Source: Botryotinia globosa
Taxonomy: Eukaryota; Ascomycota; Leotiomycetes; Helotiales; Sclerotiniaceae
Direction: 5' to 3'
Assembly: GCA_014898425.1 (NCBI GenBank)
Contig: RCSZ01000003.1
Coordinates: 310,001-374,000 of the forward strand
DNA: 64,000 bases
A model generated the notes under the pieces. That model searched no databases, had not been told where the DNA came from, and saw only the letters and a list, made by a program, of their open reading frames with translations. A program made the translations under genes and the position numbers. This document shows positions 1 to 10,745 of the stretch, one piece after another; positions within the stretch are counted from its first letter, which is position 1, and every line of letters begins with the position of its first letter.

Positions 1-1712
1 AGGACATTCCTACCCAAAAGACTACTAAAGGTGCCAAGCAAAAGAGAACAAGCTCACGTCGAAGTAGACGTTCAAGTGATCGACTGGAGCTTGAGTCGGC
101 TGTTAAAAAGCTTCTCCCTGTGGATAATGCAGAGGTCATCACTTCAACCACTCGTACGACTGATGGTCAAGACCTCGCGCCCTTGGAGCCTTCGCAAAAT
201 ACTGGTGATATTCTGAAATCCGCGCCTCATGATCTCCAAGATACAGTTCGAGATGCTGCGTCTGAAGAGATGATTGAATGCCAAGAAGAGTTAGGCAATG
301 CTGAAGTGCCAAATTCCGTCAGAGAAATAAATAACATCGTTGAAGAACTTCTTGAGCAATCCGTCACTTCCAACAAAAATTCAAGAAGTGTCGAGTCACA
401 AGCGCCCAATGATGATTCATCGAATGAATTGCCGGCTAATATTCATCGACAACAAGCTTTCAGCGACTTCGAAGATGTCCAACCAGCCAATGAGAGCCAC
501 ACGACTCACGTGGCTCCATTAGAAGAAGGAACTCCCGATGACGAAGATATGGATGATTCTATGGCTGATCTTTCTGAAGTATTACTTGAACCTACTGTCG
601 ATGCTTCCAGTCTTGAACTTTCTGGTTTAAATGAATCATTTAATAACAATACCAACGAAATGGAGATTGTCGCGGAATCTGAACCTATCGATGATCCCGA
701 GTCTTTTGATTTGATGCCGGTCAATAGTCTACACACCAATAACCAGTCTGATGAATCCAATCACGGTGTCACACCAGCTGAGTCCACGACAGCATTTGCC
801 ACAACCTCTGAAGCTGACGATACTTTCTCGATGAATGTTACCTCCTCATTCGAAAACTATGATACGGATATACTTCGCCAATTCCTGACTAGAGTCAAGG
901 CAGATAAAGCTGCAAAGGCTGCAGCGCCCGCTCCCAAAAAGAGAAAATCATTGCCACATTCACCTCTCCGTATTCCATTGGGAGATATCATGAATGCAGA
1001 AGCATCATCACCAGTTCAAGCGCCACGGGATGACTTTGATCTTAGTGTTCCAGAAACAGCATCACCTTCACGTAAGAGTCGTGCCACAACCCCACCATCT
1101 ACAGAGGAAGTAGATGCAGAAGCTAGATCTATCAGACGCAGTGGAAGAACCCGCCCACCTGTCCTCAAAATCCCTCTTCCAGCACCTAGTTCCATTCCAG
1201 TTCGTAGACTCGGTGGACAGGATGACACGAATGTTACTCTCAAGCAAAGTGTCGAGAAGGAATTGGCTGCTTTGACTCGTGTTAATACTAGAAAGAATAA
1301 AGCGGGCGCTGTTTTTCCCGAAGTACTTCTAGCGAGAAAAGCGGATGCAAAAGAAAATCCTGCGAAGAGGCAAAAAGAATTGAAAGAGATGTTTGAAGAG
1401 AAACTAAGGAGAGAAAAGAAAGCTAAAGGCAAACCGAAGAAGTCGGTGGTGTGGGCGGAAAAAATTGCTCAGTATCAAACGTTGGAGAAGAAAGAAAAGA
1501 AGACGATGGAAAGTAGAAAGGTTAACAAGAGTGGCGAGAGAATAGCAGATGAAAGTAAAACTGGGGAAAAGGGGAGAGTCGCAGAAGCGAAGGACAAGAA
1601 GGGGAGAGTCAAGACGCATACAAGTTCTAGTTCGAGACCGAGCAAGATTGCCACTGGGATCCCTACTGCTAGTGGTACGCCAGCTAAGAAGAAGAGAGTG
1701 GTAAAGCCGTAG
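1..1712 (+). CDS. Unidentified basic, low-complexity protein (5' end outside window)
   Basis: The reading frame is open from base 3 to the TAG at 1710-1712, so the gene begins upstream and at least 569 residues are visible. I do not recognise a catalytic domain. The first two thirds are acidic and Ser/Thr/Asn-rich. The last third is strongly basic: an Arg/Ser-rich stretch with RRSGRTRPP, a conserved-looking block around TRVNTRKNKAG, then a charged, probably helical Lys/Glu segment followed by KSVVWAEK, and a Lys-rich tail ending KKKRVVKP that resembles a nuclear localisation signal. This composition suggests a nuclear chromatin- or chromosome-associated protein, but that is inference. The internal ATG at 120 is unlikely to be the start, because coding-like sequence (SSRRSRRSSDRLE) continues upstream without a stop. 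Confidence 0.75.
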   Translation, partial: DIPTQKTTKGAKQKRTSSRRSRRSSDRLELESAVKKLLPVDNAEVITSTTRTTDGQDLAPLEPSQNTGDILKSAPHDLQDTVRDAASEEMIECQEELGNAEVPNSVREINNIVEELLEQSVTSNKNSRSVESQAPNDDSSNELPANIHRQQAFSDFEDVQPANESHTTHVAPLEEGTPDDEDMDDSMADLSEVLLEPTVDASSLELSGLNESFNNNTNEMEIVAESEPIDDPESFDLMPVNSLHTNNQSDESNHGVTPAESTTAFATTSEADDTFSMNVTSSFENYDTDILRQFLTRVKADKAAKAAAPAPKKRKSLPHSPLRIPLGDIMNAEASSPVQAPRDDFDLSVPETASPSRKSRATTPPSTEEVDAEARSIRRSGRTRPPVLKIPLPAPSSIPVRRLGGQDDTNVTLKQSVEKELAALTRVNTRKNKAGAVFPEVLLARKADAKENPAKRQKELKEMFEEKLRREKKAKGKPKKSVVWAEKIAQYQTLEKKEKKTMESRKVNKSGERIADESKTGEKGRVAEAKDKKGRVKTHTSSSSRPSKIATGIPTASGTPAKKKRVVKP

Positions 1713-2565
1713 TATAAGGGACGAGCAAAGGGGCTTTGTAGATGATGGATAGATGGGATTGTGTATGTTTGTATATGATGCTAGCTAGACAGGTGTTTTG
1801 CTGGATAGGATAGGGGATGGAGTTTGGAGCTTGAAGCTTGAGATTGTTTGCAGCGTTGTTTGCAATTTGTGGAGTGAGGGAGGTGGAGTGCATTTGTTTT
1901 TCATTATACCTAGGGGTGCATTGTTCAGTGGAGGTCTTTGGTCACTTTTTTGTTTCTACCGACGAATTAATAAATGATTGATGGTGGCTTGATGGCTTGA
2001 TGGCTTGATCGTATGTTGAAGTATTTTATGTTTTTGTGTGATGTTATACATAGGTGTTTAATATGAGTTGTAGCGAAAGGAGTGAGAAGAATGAGGAGTA
2101 GCGAAGTAGGACCTTGTCGCCCACCCCCCCTTGGATAAATAGAGAAATTGCATCTTGAGCACCACTTTTGAGATCATGAGCAAAAGGATTAATTTTGTTA
2201 TATAGTGATTGGTTGATTCAGGATTTGAATATGTATGCATTGCCTTCTGGATTTGAGATACGATGGGGTTTGATCTGGTATGTCCTGGTGGATCTGATGG
2301 AGATGAATCTTTCTGGCTTATTTAGAGCTTGTAAACTAGCTATGGATGTGGTTGTAACTTGTAAGGCTTCTCTATTGTACCTGGCTAGGCTAGACTTTGA
2401 TATGCAAGCAAACATTGGTAGAATTCCTCGAGCGTCCGCTCTCAAAAGCATCCTGACTAAGCAAGGCTGTCACATACGAATCTCAACCTTCCATGACCAT
2501 TAAAATAAAACAACTCCTGGGAGTTTCCATACAATTAAAAACTTCACCTCCCACTTAGAATCGCA
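1713..2565. other. Intergenic: 3' end of first gene and promoter of the TFIP11 gene
   Basis: No supportable gene. Three tandem copies of the 8-mer TGGCTTGA lie at 1985-2008. A run of ten C lies near 2121-2130. The last ~60 bases before the ATG at 2566 are A/C/T-rich, as in a fungal 5' leader. Confidence 0.6.
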
Positions 2566-5340
2566 ATGTCTATGAACGCATTCCCTCGCGATTCATCTGA
2601 TGAATCGTCGGGTGATGAAAATGAATTTTTACATCCATCAACCGATCCTCGAGAAGAATTCGCAGATTACAATCCCAGGAAACGAAGGCGCACGGGTAGG
2701 GATGCGAAGGAAAGTGCGGCGTTGGGTGTTTTTGGGAGTGAGAGTGAGGATGAGGGGGGTCCTGGGAAGAGGTGGAAGAAGAAGAGTTTGAGGGGGAAGG
2801 GGATGAGTTTTGTGGCGGGGGGTGAGAGGGCTGGAGGGGAGGATGAGGATGAGGATGAGGATGATGAGGACGATGACGATGATGAAGTCGAAACGGGATC
2901 GAATAATGGGGTTAAAGATGTAGAAATGGGAGATTATGAAGAAGAAGCGAATGCGCCTCGAGGATTGGGATTTGGTGCTCCGGGGAAGGGACTAGGATTT
3001 CAGAGTCCAGCGCCGAGTAAATCGATAAATACTGGATTGGGTTCGAATGCGAGTACGCCTTTGGGACGGGGCTTTGTGCCATCTTCGGCGAATAATCCTA
3101 TACTAATGAATAATGATGATGAGCAAGAAACGCCGAGGATTGCAAGGCCGAGCGCGTTTTCTACACCTACGAGTGGGCGCGCTGGAAAGAAAACGGGTGG
3201 TGGCGCAACACCGGTTAATGGGATGTCTTTTGCGGCGAGGATGATGGCTAAGATGGGTTATAAAGAGGGGCAAGGTCTGGGTAAAGAGGGACAGGGTCGA
3301 AGTGGTGTTATTGAGGTCACTCTGCGACCGCAAGGTGTAGGATTGGGATCGGTCGCTGAGAAATCGAAACAAGAAAAAGAAGAGGAGAAACGGCAAGCGA
3401 AATTGAGGGGGGAGAAAATAGAAGATTCTGATGAGGAGAGGATGAAACGCAAGAAGAAGCCAAAGACAAGTGGTACGGATAGTGGTATGAGTGGAGTGAG
3501 CACACCTCGAAAAGCACCGAAGCCAAAATATCGAACCGTGGAGGAAGTACAACGAGCTGCGCCTGGCTTGGAAATTCCGGAAGAATTTGCTCCGATTCTG
3601 GATATGACTGGTCCCGGTCAAAGATTACTGACTTCTACATCTGGAATATTGACTCCTACTGCGGGGCCGCCAAAGACAGAAAGCGTGGAACAAATCGAGA
3701 ATAGGAAATTAGCTCGAAGAGCCCAAAACGATCTATCGGCCTTTGTTGAAGAATGGAAGAATCTTGAGGAGAGGAAAGCTTATACAGAAATGGAGCTCAT
3801 TCAACAACAGCAAGAACTAGATGAAGAACAGCGGCAATATGAGCAAATGAAACTTTTTGCGGAGAGTATCCAGGGCATTTCCAAGGCTGTACAGGATGGG
3901 CAGTGGGATCCAGTAATTGAAGCACTGAAAACCGTGGATGGGCTTGAAATATCTGGAGCTAATGAAGAATTGTCAAATATTGCTGTCGCTGCCGTTCATC
4001 CTTTTCTTCGTCAAGCTACAGAAGGTTGGCAACCTCTTGAGGATCCCAAATTGAATGGGATGGTTCCGAATCTTTACAAAATTCGACATGTTCTAGGAGC
4101 CGTGACTAACGAGAAGGCTCTTGTTGGTCAGGATTCTTTCATGAATACCTCGCATAAGAATAGGGTCAAATCGACTACTCCTTATGAAAGTATGATCTAT
4201 AAGATTATCTTCCCAAAAATTGTATCATCTATCAATAAAAGCTGGGATGTATACCATCCCGCCCCAGTACTGGCATTTTTAGATGCCTGGCAAGGATTAT
4301 TGCCAAAGTTTGTTGGATCACAGATTTTAGATCAAGCAATCGTAGGAAGACTTAATGATGCAGTCTCATCTTGGAATCCAAAGAAGCGAAGAAATCACGA
4401 ATTACCTCATCTTTGGTTATTCCCCTGGCTACAACATTTACCCGCCTATCACGCCGATCCAAAAAGCTCAACTGGTCTTGTCAGTGACGTCAAGCGCAAA
4501 TTTAGACATCTAATCGATTCTTGGGATTTTCACAGAGGTGTCATACCAGGTCTTTCGCAATGGCGCGAAGTGCTGTGTCCTAGTCCCAAGAATGATACGT
4601 GGACTCCGTTAATTATGAATCATGTTCTTCCTAGCATGGCTAAGTTTCTCAAGAACGAGAAGAATTTTAGAGTCGATCCGAATGATCAGTCTCCATATAT
4701 GTCCAGTCTTCAAGGAGTACTCGCTTGGAAAGATATACTGAAACCGAGGGTTGTGGGACAGGTGATTGTGGATACGGTCTTTCCGATGTGGCATCATGTG
4801 TTGCATCAATGGCTCACGATTGTTGGTCCAAACGAAGAAATTGGACAATGGTTCGAGTGGTGGCGTGATGGGGTCTTCCCAGCAGAAATCAAAGAGTTTA
4901 ATGCGATACAGGAAGAATTCGAAAGGGGACATGAGATGATCAAGAACGCGTTGCGACTTGGAGAGAAAGTGGGAAATCTTCCCGCGCCCGAAAGTCCAGC
5001 GGTGTCTTCTCTTCCCCCCAAGCCTGCAACTGTGCAGCCACCGAAAAAGGCACAGGTTTCGGAAGAAGTCTCGTTCAGGGAGAAGGTGGAAGATTGGTGT
5101 ATTGAGAATGATCTGCAGTTTGTTCCCGAGAAGAAGGTATTGCATAGTGCAGGACCTCTTTATAGGGTTACGGCGCAGGGCAATGGGAAGGGAGGTGTGT
5201 TGGTTTATTTTAGGGGGGACAGATTGGTGGCGTTGCAGAGTCGTGGGGGCGCGAGGGAGAAAATGGAGGTGGGGATTGAGTGGGAGGGGGAGGAGGGGAG
5301 AGATGTTCTTTTGGGTATGGCCTGGAGTGGGGTTAAATAG
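2566..5340 (+). CDS. TFIP11: TFIP11/Ntr1-family G-patch protein (spliceosome disassembly)
   Basis: One uninterrupted reading frame of 924 residues. In yeast the family (Ntr1/Spp382) recruits and activates the DEAH helicase Prp43 through its G-patch to take apart intron-lariat spliceosomes in the nucleus. Visible in order: an acidic Ser/Asp/Glu N-terminus typical of the TIP_N region; a very acidic run near residues 92-108; a G-patch near residues 219-262 (FAARMMAKMGYKEGQGLGK followed by a Gly/Leu/Arg stretch); a coiled segment rich in Gln/Glu near 395-440; and a long GCFC-type helical region with WDVYHP, WNPKKRR and the repeated Trp motifs of this domain. The C-terminal block (VEDWCIENDLQFVPEKK, then a Gly-rich turn and LVYFRGDRLVALQ) is also diagnostic. 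Length fits the family (about 700-950 residues). The start at 2566 is the first ATG; a second ATG is two codons downstream. Confidence 0.93.
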   Translation: MSMNAFPRDSSDESSGDENEFLHPSTDPREEFADYNPRKRRRTGRDAKESAALGVFGSESEDEGGPGKRWKKKSLRGKGMSFVAGGERAGGEDEDEDEDDEDDDDDEVETGSNNGVKDVEMGDYEEEANAPRGLGFGAPGKGLGFQSPAPSKSINTGLGSNASTPLGRGFVPSSANNPILMNNDDEQETPRIARPSAFSTPTSGRAGKKTGGGATPVNGMSFAARMMAKMGYKEGQGLGKEGQGRSGVIEVTLRPQGVGLGSVAEKSKQEKEEEKRQAKLRGEKIEDSDEERMKRKKKPKTSGTDSGMSGVSTPRKAPKPKYRTVEEVQRAAPGLEIPEEFAPILDMTGPGQRLLTSTSGILTPTAGPPKTESVEQIENRKLARRAQNDLSAFVEEWKNLEERKAYTEMELIQQQQELDEEQRQYEQMKLFAESIQGISKAVQDGQWDPVIEALKTVDGLEISGANEELSNIAVAAVHPFLRQATEGWQPLEDPKLNGMVPNLYKIRHVLGAVTNEKALVGQDSFMNTSHKNRVKSTTPYESMIYKIIFPKIVSSINKSWDVYHPAPVLAFLDAWQGLLPKFVGSQILDQAIVGRLNDAVSSWNPKKRRNHELPHLWLFPWLQHLPAYHADPKSSTGLVSDVKRKFRHLIDSWDFHRGVIPGLSQWREVLCPSPKNDTWTPLIMNHVLPSMAKFLKNEKNFRVDPNDQSPYMSSLQGVLAWKDILKPRVVGQVIVDTVFPMWHHVLHQWLTIVGPNEEIGQWFEWWRDGVFPAEIKEFNAIQEEFERGHEMIKNALRLGEKVGNLPAPESPAVSSLPPKPATVQPPKKAQVSEEVSFREKVEDWCIENDLQFVPEKKVLHSAGPLYRVTAQGNGKGGVLVYFRGDRLVALQSRGGAREKMEVGIEWEGEEGRDVLLGMAWSGVK

Positions 5341-6252
5341 GGGTGTGGAGTGTATGCTATGATTGGGGGAGGGTGGGAGCGGAGAGTGGTGGATTGTATG
5401 ATAGGATGTGATCCGGTGTGGATGATATGATATGATATCCAGAGTTTTGGGAACAGAGAAATTGGTGGAGAGAGAATATTAATACCAAAATGCGATTCTT
5501 TTCCCTCCCTTGATAGAAACTTATAGTCCATTTTCAATTTTCATGTTTAGTCAAACGATGTGAATTCGTTTTTGTTTTTGTTTTTTGACGTGAAGGATTA
5601 GTTCTGAATGCTCGTATATTCACCCATTCTCAGTAGTTTTCGGAAAGATAAGCACTTTGTTTTATATACTATACATTCAGCCGCGTTATAAACAGTGAAT
5701 ACGGTGAAAACATTCAGAGGCTCAGATCAATAAAAGCTTCACAGCCATCCAATACACGGCGAAGCTTTCGCATCGCCTGGTATATCAATCGCCGATTGTC
5801 GAATATATTACCCTTAGAAAGCTTGCTTTAGGAGCTATATAACTTGAATACTTGAAACGTCTATTATTTGGTTTACGGGAAACTGGAATAACGAACGAGA
5901 ACGCGAAATATCGAATCCTCAATCACGAAGAAGTTGAAACGAACAGCAAGGGCATACACCAAGCAATATCAACAAAATCTTCAAAGTTGAATTTAAGAAG
6001 ACTGAGCATATCACACAACGAAAACTTTGAAGGAGAAGAGGAGAAATAAGAGTGCATTATTTGGAATCAAAATCTCAAATAACACTTTCAAAAGACATCT
6101 GGTATATTCCTCTTCCCACTTCGCAGAGGATTAAATCTAACATTTTCTAGTCTCAACTATTTAGATCGGTGTCAATTTGTTCTTAAAACTTCATAGTTAT
6201 CTATCTATCACTTTTACATCCGTCATCGCGCATCACATCATCACCTGGCAAC
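5341..6252. other. Intergenic, no gene seen
   Basis: Contains the TFIP11 3' region and the leader of the next gene. A 65-codon open frame at 5852-6049 has no recognisable content. The stretch before 6253 is T/C/A-rich, as expected for an untranslated leader. Confidence 0.5.
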
Positions 6253-6813
6253 ATGTGTCGCAGCATAACCTTCCGCTATAGTATCTGCGCGCATAGTTGG
6301 CGTCCATATGTTATTCCCTGTTCGAATCCTATGAAGAATATTTCTACAGATATCGATAGCATGCATACGTGTCCAGCGTACAAGATCAGATATGAACGAA
6401 GAGTTATCAAGAGTGGGAATGGACTCTGTGCAGCATGTTGGGAAAAGCAAGAGGAGAGAGAGAAATTCGTGAGAGAGAGGGAGAGGATACTTGAAGGGAA
6501 GATGAGGAAGAAACTTGAAAAGGAAGGGGAGAGACGGGTTGAGAGGAGTGTGGTGGGTAGTGAGAGTGCGTTTTGGGGGGGAAAGGGAGTCGGGAAAGAG
6601 AAAGGGGATGTTAGGATATTGGAAGATATAAGTGAGGAGATCGGAGTCGCTTCGGGGGACAGAGTGGGGAATTCAAGAAGGGATGACGAGGAGAGCGAGA
6701 AACTTTTACAGGAGACAGAGAACAAAACGTGGATCTTGGAGGGAAATGGTGGGGTGAGAAAGAAGCTGGATGGGAATGAAAGGAAGAGGATCCGAAATGG
6801 CTGGCTACGCTAG
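6253..6813 (+). CDS. Small Cys/His-rich fungal protein with charged C-terminus (hypothetical)
   Basis: Single-exon frame of 186 residues. The N-terminus starts MCRSITFRYSICAHSW and continues with spaced Cys residues (PC, TCP, and LCAAC near residue 60). This spacing of Met-Cys, Cys-x-His, Pro-Cys and a final Cys-x-x-Cys resembles a large group of small fungal hypothetical proteins that may bind a metal ion; no function is established that I can name. After residue 62 the chain becomes a highly charged Arg/Glu/Lys segment, probably helical, with no signal peptide. The gene is the last one before the repeat island. Purine-rich coding in the second half leaves some doubt that the frame is used to its end. 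The start ATG is the first after a pyrimidine-rich leader. Confidence 0.55.
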   Translation: MCRSITFRYSICAHSWRPYVIPCSNPMKNISTDIDSMHTCPAYKIRYERRVIKSGNGLCAACWEKQEEREKFVRERERILEGKMRKKLEKEGERRVERSVVGSESAFWGGKGVGKEKGDVRILEDISEEIGVASGDRVGNSRRDDEESEKLLQETENKTWILEGNGGVRKKLDGNERKRIRNGWLR

Positions 6814-7715
6814 GAGACAGGGCACTCCAATACCCATTTTTTCTGAGTACTGGTTGTGCAGCGGTAGAGAGAAGATTCGGATAGAAGAGACTTTCAGGAA
6901 TAAAGATGAGGTGCTACTGCACAATCCAGCACTATTATATTCTTCAAGAGTATTCGATCTAGTCGCTAGCGCACATCCTTTCAATTACAAATTTAGAAAT
7001 AGATAAGTCTGTGCTTCAGATTCCAAACACAAATTCCAAGTCAACAAAAACCTTTCAGTAATTGTAGCTTAAAAACATGGAATTGGTACATGTCAAAGCA
7101 ATCATAAGTTCAAACCTCCAATTCATTTTCGACATCTAATCCAGTTGGCAAAAGTTATCATGAACTTATATACAATACTTACGTACTTACCACTGCGTGA
7201 CTGTGAAACAAAATACCTCAATATCAATATACCAATCTAATGTTAATATAGGTATGTATAACTAAATGAGTGCAGTGCAACCTCAAGGAGGTAGGTAGGT
7301 ACCTAGATAGAATCTTCTCGCTTAACACTCAACCCATCGATCGATAACTATTTTGATCCAGGTGACATAATGGCACTCATTACCCCCGTAGGTATCAACT
7401 GTAACCCTCACCAAGCAACTCAAAAGCCCACTTGAGATCCCTTGAAATACTTTCGATGCTCCCTTAAGGATTCGAGATTTTTTCACTAATTCAATACATA
7501 CCCAGCAATCAGATGCGTGATTCTCAAGAGAATTTGGTAGAATCCGAATATATCACAACGATTGTAAATTTGAGGAGTGTTTTTCCAGTCCATGCACCGA
7601 CGAACTAAAAGCAATCATTTCTGGATCCCAATACGATAGATAATACAGCTAATCAGTTCATAATCGTATAGCAAATACCAAGGTGGTAGTAATATTCTCT
7701 GTATCCCCTAAGATG
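6814..7715. other. Intergenic flank of the repeat island
   Basis: Ordinary base composition with no convincing gene. A short frame at 6770-7006 overlaps the preceding gene in another frame and has no family features. A palindromic TAGGTAGGTACCTAG motif lies near 7292-7306. AT content rises sharply after about 7760, marking the start of the island. Confidence 0.5.
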
Positions 7716-7719
7716 CTAT

Positions 7720-8130
7720 TTCCGGGCGCCGTCGCTTAACAGGGTCTTATTGACCAACCAAAACATCAGGATTTTGAAAATTCTTATACTTTTAATACAT
7801 TTTTTGAATTAACAATCGAAGACTTATAAATTTACTAAAAACAAATAATACATTCTTTATATTTATATAAAATCTTATATGTATCGTGTTTTTTTTAATA
7901 AATTAAATTAAATTTTTGAAATAATTTTAATTATAAAGAATATCAAAACTATTGATTATTATTCTCTATTTTAAAGTATAAAATATAATAACATTTATAA
8001 AATTATCCATCAATTATTCTTCAATAAAAAAACGTTAAAATATATTTAATATATTTATTAAAACTTTTTTTTTATAAATTTTAGTTTTCAATTTTAATAT
8101 TACTGTTTTTAATAAATATTAATTAAATCA
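7720..8130. repeat. Degraded dispersed repeat, copy A
   Basis: The stretch from about 7728 (CGCTTAACAGGGTCTTATT, then CCAACCAAAACATCAGGATTTT) matches the sequence beginning near 40541 with scattered C/T and G/A changes. After an extra ~175 bp here the match resumes near 7970 (AAAGTATAAAATATAATAAC) and continues weakly through TTTATTAAAAC and TATAAATTTTAGTTTTCAA to about 8080. This copy is more AT-rich than copy B, as expected from heavier RIP. The outer boundaries and the element class are not determinable by eye. Confidence 0.55.
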
Positions 8131-8372
8131 CTTAATATTATTATAATATTAAGGGAACTAATTATAATAATAAAATTCTATTATTATAATAAAATAATAA
8201 AAATTCAATAATATAAGAAAAATTTCTTATATTCTTTATTCTCTTTATACAAGGAAGAATATTATTATAAAATAAAATAAAGAATTCTTTATTAAAAAAG
8301 AAATCCTTTATTAGTTCTTTATTCAAAATAATAATTCATTATTTTGAAAAAATTAAAATATGACATAGAAAC

Positions 8373-8514
8373 TGTAAGTGTGATTGAAGTAAAAGAGATA
8401 ATATTAAAGATTAGGAGGCAAGGACCAAGATAATAGTCCTTGCTTACCTAATCTACGCTAAGCTAATTTAGTGTATATGCATGTGATACGTATCACGTGC
8501 TTAAAAGTGTAACA
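8373..8514. mobile_element. Solo LTR with 5-bp target duplication GAAAC
   Basis: A 142-bp unit that begins TGTAAGTG and ends GTGTAACA, so it has the TG...CA ends of an LTR. It is flanked on both sides by the identical pentamer GAAAC (8368-8372 and 8515-8519), the 5-bp target duplication made by retrotransposon integrases. Inside are a 14-bp perfect palindrome (GTGATACGTATCAC, 8483-8496) and an inverted pair GCAAGGACC/GTCCTTGC around 8417-8440. No internal retrotransposon region is attached, so this is what remains after LTR-LTR recombination. Read on the minus strand it begins TGTTACACTTTTAAGCACGTG, which resembles fungal Ty1/Copia LTR starts; the orientation is therefore probably minus, but this is uncertain. 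Confidence 0.75.
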
Positions 8515-8519
8515 GAAAC

Positions 8520-9171
8520 TAATTCAAATACAAAATAACAAACACAATATTATATAATATTATTTTTCCTTTTTCTTTATTATAAAAATTAATTGCAAAT
8601 CAATAAAAAAAATTAATAAAATCAATTACAAAATTAGAATTTTCAAATACACCACTTATATATTATAAACTTATACTATCTATATATAGAAAACAGGAAA
8701 AAGCATAAATAAATAGCTTGGATCCCTATATTCAGATCTTTTTCTAGTACCCACTTTTATATACACACAAGAATATATAATATAATTCAATAATAATAAC
8801 TCTATTTATTCTACTAACTCAAGCTTCCAATATAGTATTATTTTAATACTATTCCCAATTCGGCTTAGCTCATCCCACGCTAAGCGAATGACCAACAACA
8901 AATATAAAGACCTTTTTTATATAATATTATATTTGAGGCTATTAATGTTTTTGCTGAATATATAGACTACATCGGCATCTATAAATAGCACCTTAGGGGA
9001 TAGGATTGATTTGAAAAGTCAAATTGTAGTAACTTCACGATGTTAGAGTAGATAATAGCAATGAATTAACTTAGTATGTTATAGTACAAAGACTTTTTCA
9101 TTAATTCTTTTAAATTATGAAAAGTATATAATTTATAGGTGATGGGTTGCTTTTAATATGAGGGCTTGAGG
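8520..9171. other. AT-rich RIP-type sequence without genes
   Basis: Long A/T runs, no open frame of note. Short less-degraded patches (for example CCCAATTCGGCTTAGCTCATCCC near 8847-8869 and GACATCGGCATC-like sequence near 8967) suggest older transposon fragments, but no ends or target duplications could be matched. Confidence 0.5.
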
Positions 9172-9272
9172 TAAGTCGACTACTCTACTTTCGGGCCACC
9201 CCTCTTTCGGGCCACCCTTTTACACCAAAAATCACTTTTTTAGCCTATTAATATCTCTATCAATATTGAATA

Positions 9273-9422
9273 TGTCACGGCGCCAACTACGTTGCCTTCG
9301 TGCCTCAGGCACGAACCCTTAGCGTGCCCTTAGTGTGCTCTACTTCCTATAATAGGACCTCAACCTTTTATAGTATTTAGAATCCTTATAATACAATATA
9401 AGTTTTTATCTATACCTTGATA
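9273..9422 (+). repeat. Left LTR of the Gypsy element
   Basis: Begins TGTCACGGCGCC, a start common to fungal Gypsy LTRs. It aligns to the right LTR without a gap over all 150 bases. By eye about 37 positions differ, and all are C/T or G/A transitions. The final CA has become TA here (TTGATA against TTAACA in the right copy). Confidence 0.9.
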
Positions 9423-10745
9423 GTTTGTATTATTTATTTAAAAGCTATTATAATTTCATTTTAAAGATATTTATTCAAGTTGTATTTTGATTATTTTGAT
9501 TACTTTGATTCTATCAAAGTTATAATTCAATTGTATTAATCGAATCTATTGTTAATCTATTATAAATAATTTTGCTATTTTTTAGCAAAATTATTCGATT
9601 ATATTAAAATATATTTATATTGATTTATTATTAAAAACTCTATAAAAATGTTTTATAGTTATAAAAGTATTCTAGAAATAACTAACCAAGCAATTATATT
9701 TAATCTATTTCTATAATTCCTTTTCTTGAATTATATTATCAATTCTATTGAAGCTGATATTTCTTTATTTACAAATCTATTTTATAATTCGAATATTATA
9801 TATTTCGCAACTATTTAAATTATATTTACTTCAATTGAAATGATTATAATTTCATTATAAGAATAAATTGTTATAGTATATATTTAAACTAATAAAGTTT
9901 AATTATAGATTATCGAATTACAAAATATAATTGAGATATTAAAGATTATTATTTGTAATAATTCAAAAGTTTTGCTTTGTTGAAGATATTTTACTTCCTT
10001 TGAAAAGTTTAGTAATAATGAGTAAAATATTACAAAGCGTTAGAATTAGTATATAGTGTTTTGTAGTATAATCAATTATTGTTTAATTATAGATTACAAA
10101 AATGAATTAGAATTCTAATAGATTATATTCCTTGTTAGTTTATTCTTTAGCTTGGTTTATATAAATAACTAAATACATTTCGATATAATTATAGATAATT
10201 TGTACGACTTTAATCTCTGGTTTTCTAAATGATATATTATAACAAATATTTGAAGCAAATTAAATAAACAATATTAAACCCTTGATTTTTTATAAAAAGC
10301 TTTTATAGATTATAATAAATATAAAATGAAAAAGATTCTATTTGATAATTTTATTATCAAATTCAAGTAGTTTGTTATTAGATATAGAAAAACTATTGAA
10401 TAATAAGTTGCTAATCTCAAACTTAAGATTTCACAAAAATTGATTGATATTTTAGTCAATTATTTTAATAAACCTTTTATTGCTGATATTGATATATAAA
10501 CAATTTAATAATAAAGTATCTATAATAATCTAAAAGAGAAAATTCATTTTAATAATCAACAAAAAAGCTAAAGTATTAATTTTAGTTATAATCAATCGAA
10601 GTATTATAATAAAAAACTAACCCTAATTACAATTCTTTTTATATTAAAGTTATCTAATAACCCTATATAATTAAATATTATTCGATAAAATCAATACTCT
10701 TTATTTTATTATATTTGAAAACAATATTTTAACTTTAACCTTTGT

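Noticed and set aside
2195..2503. 102-codon plus-strand frame upstream of the TFIP11 gene
   Set aside because: A minus-strand frame of similar size overlaps it; neither has a domain, and base use is intergenic.
5852..6049. 65-codon plus-strand frame before the Cys-rich gene
   Set aside because: No recognisable content and no promoter or conservation cue; more likely untranslated leader.
8360..9171. CRISPR-like or satellite array in the AT-rich zone
   Set aside because: No regularly spaced direct repeats; similarities come from A/T runs and hairpins in the solo LTR.
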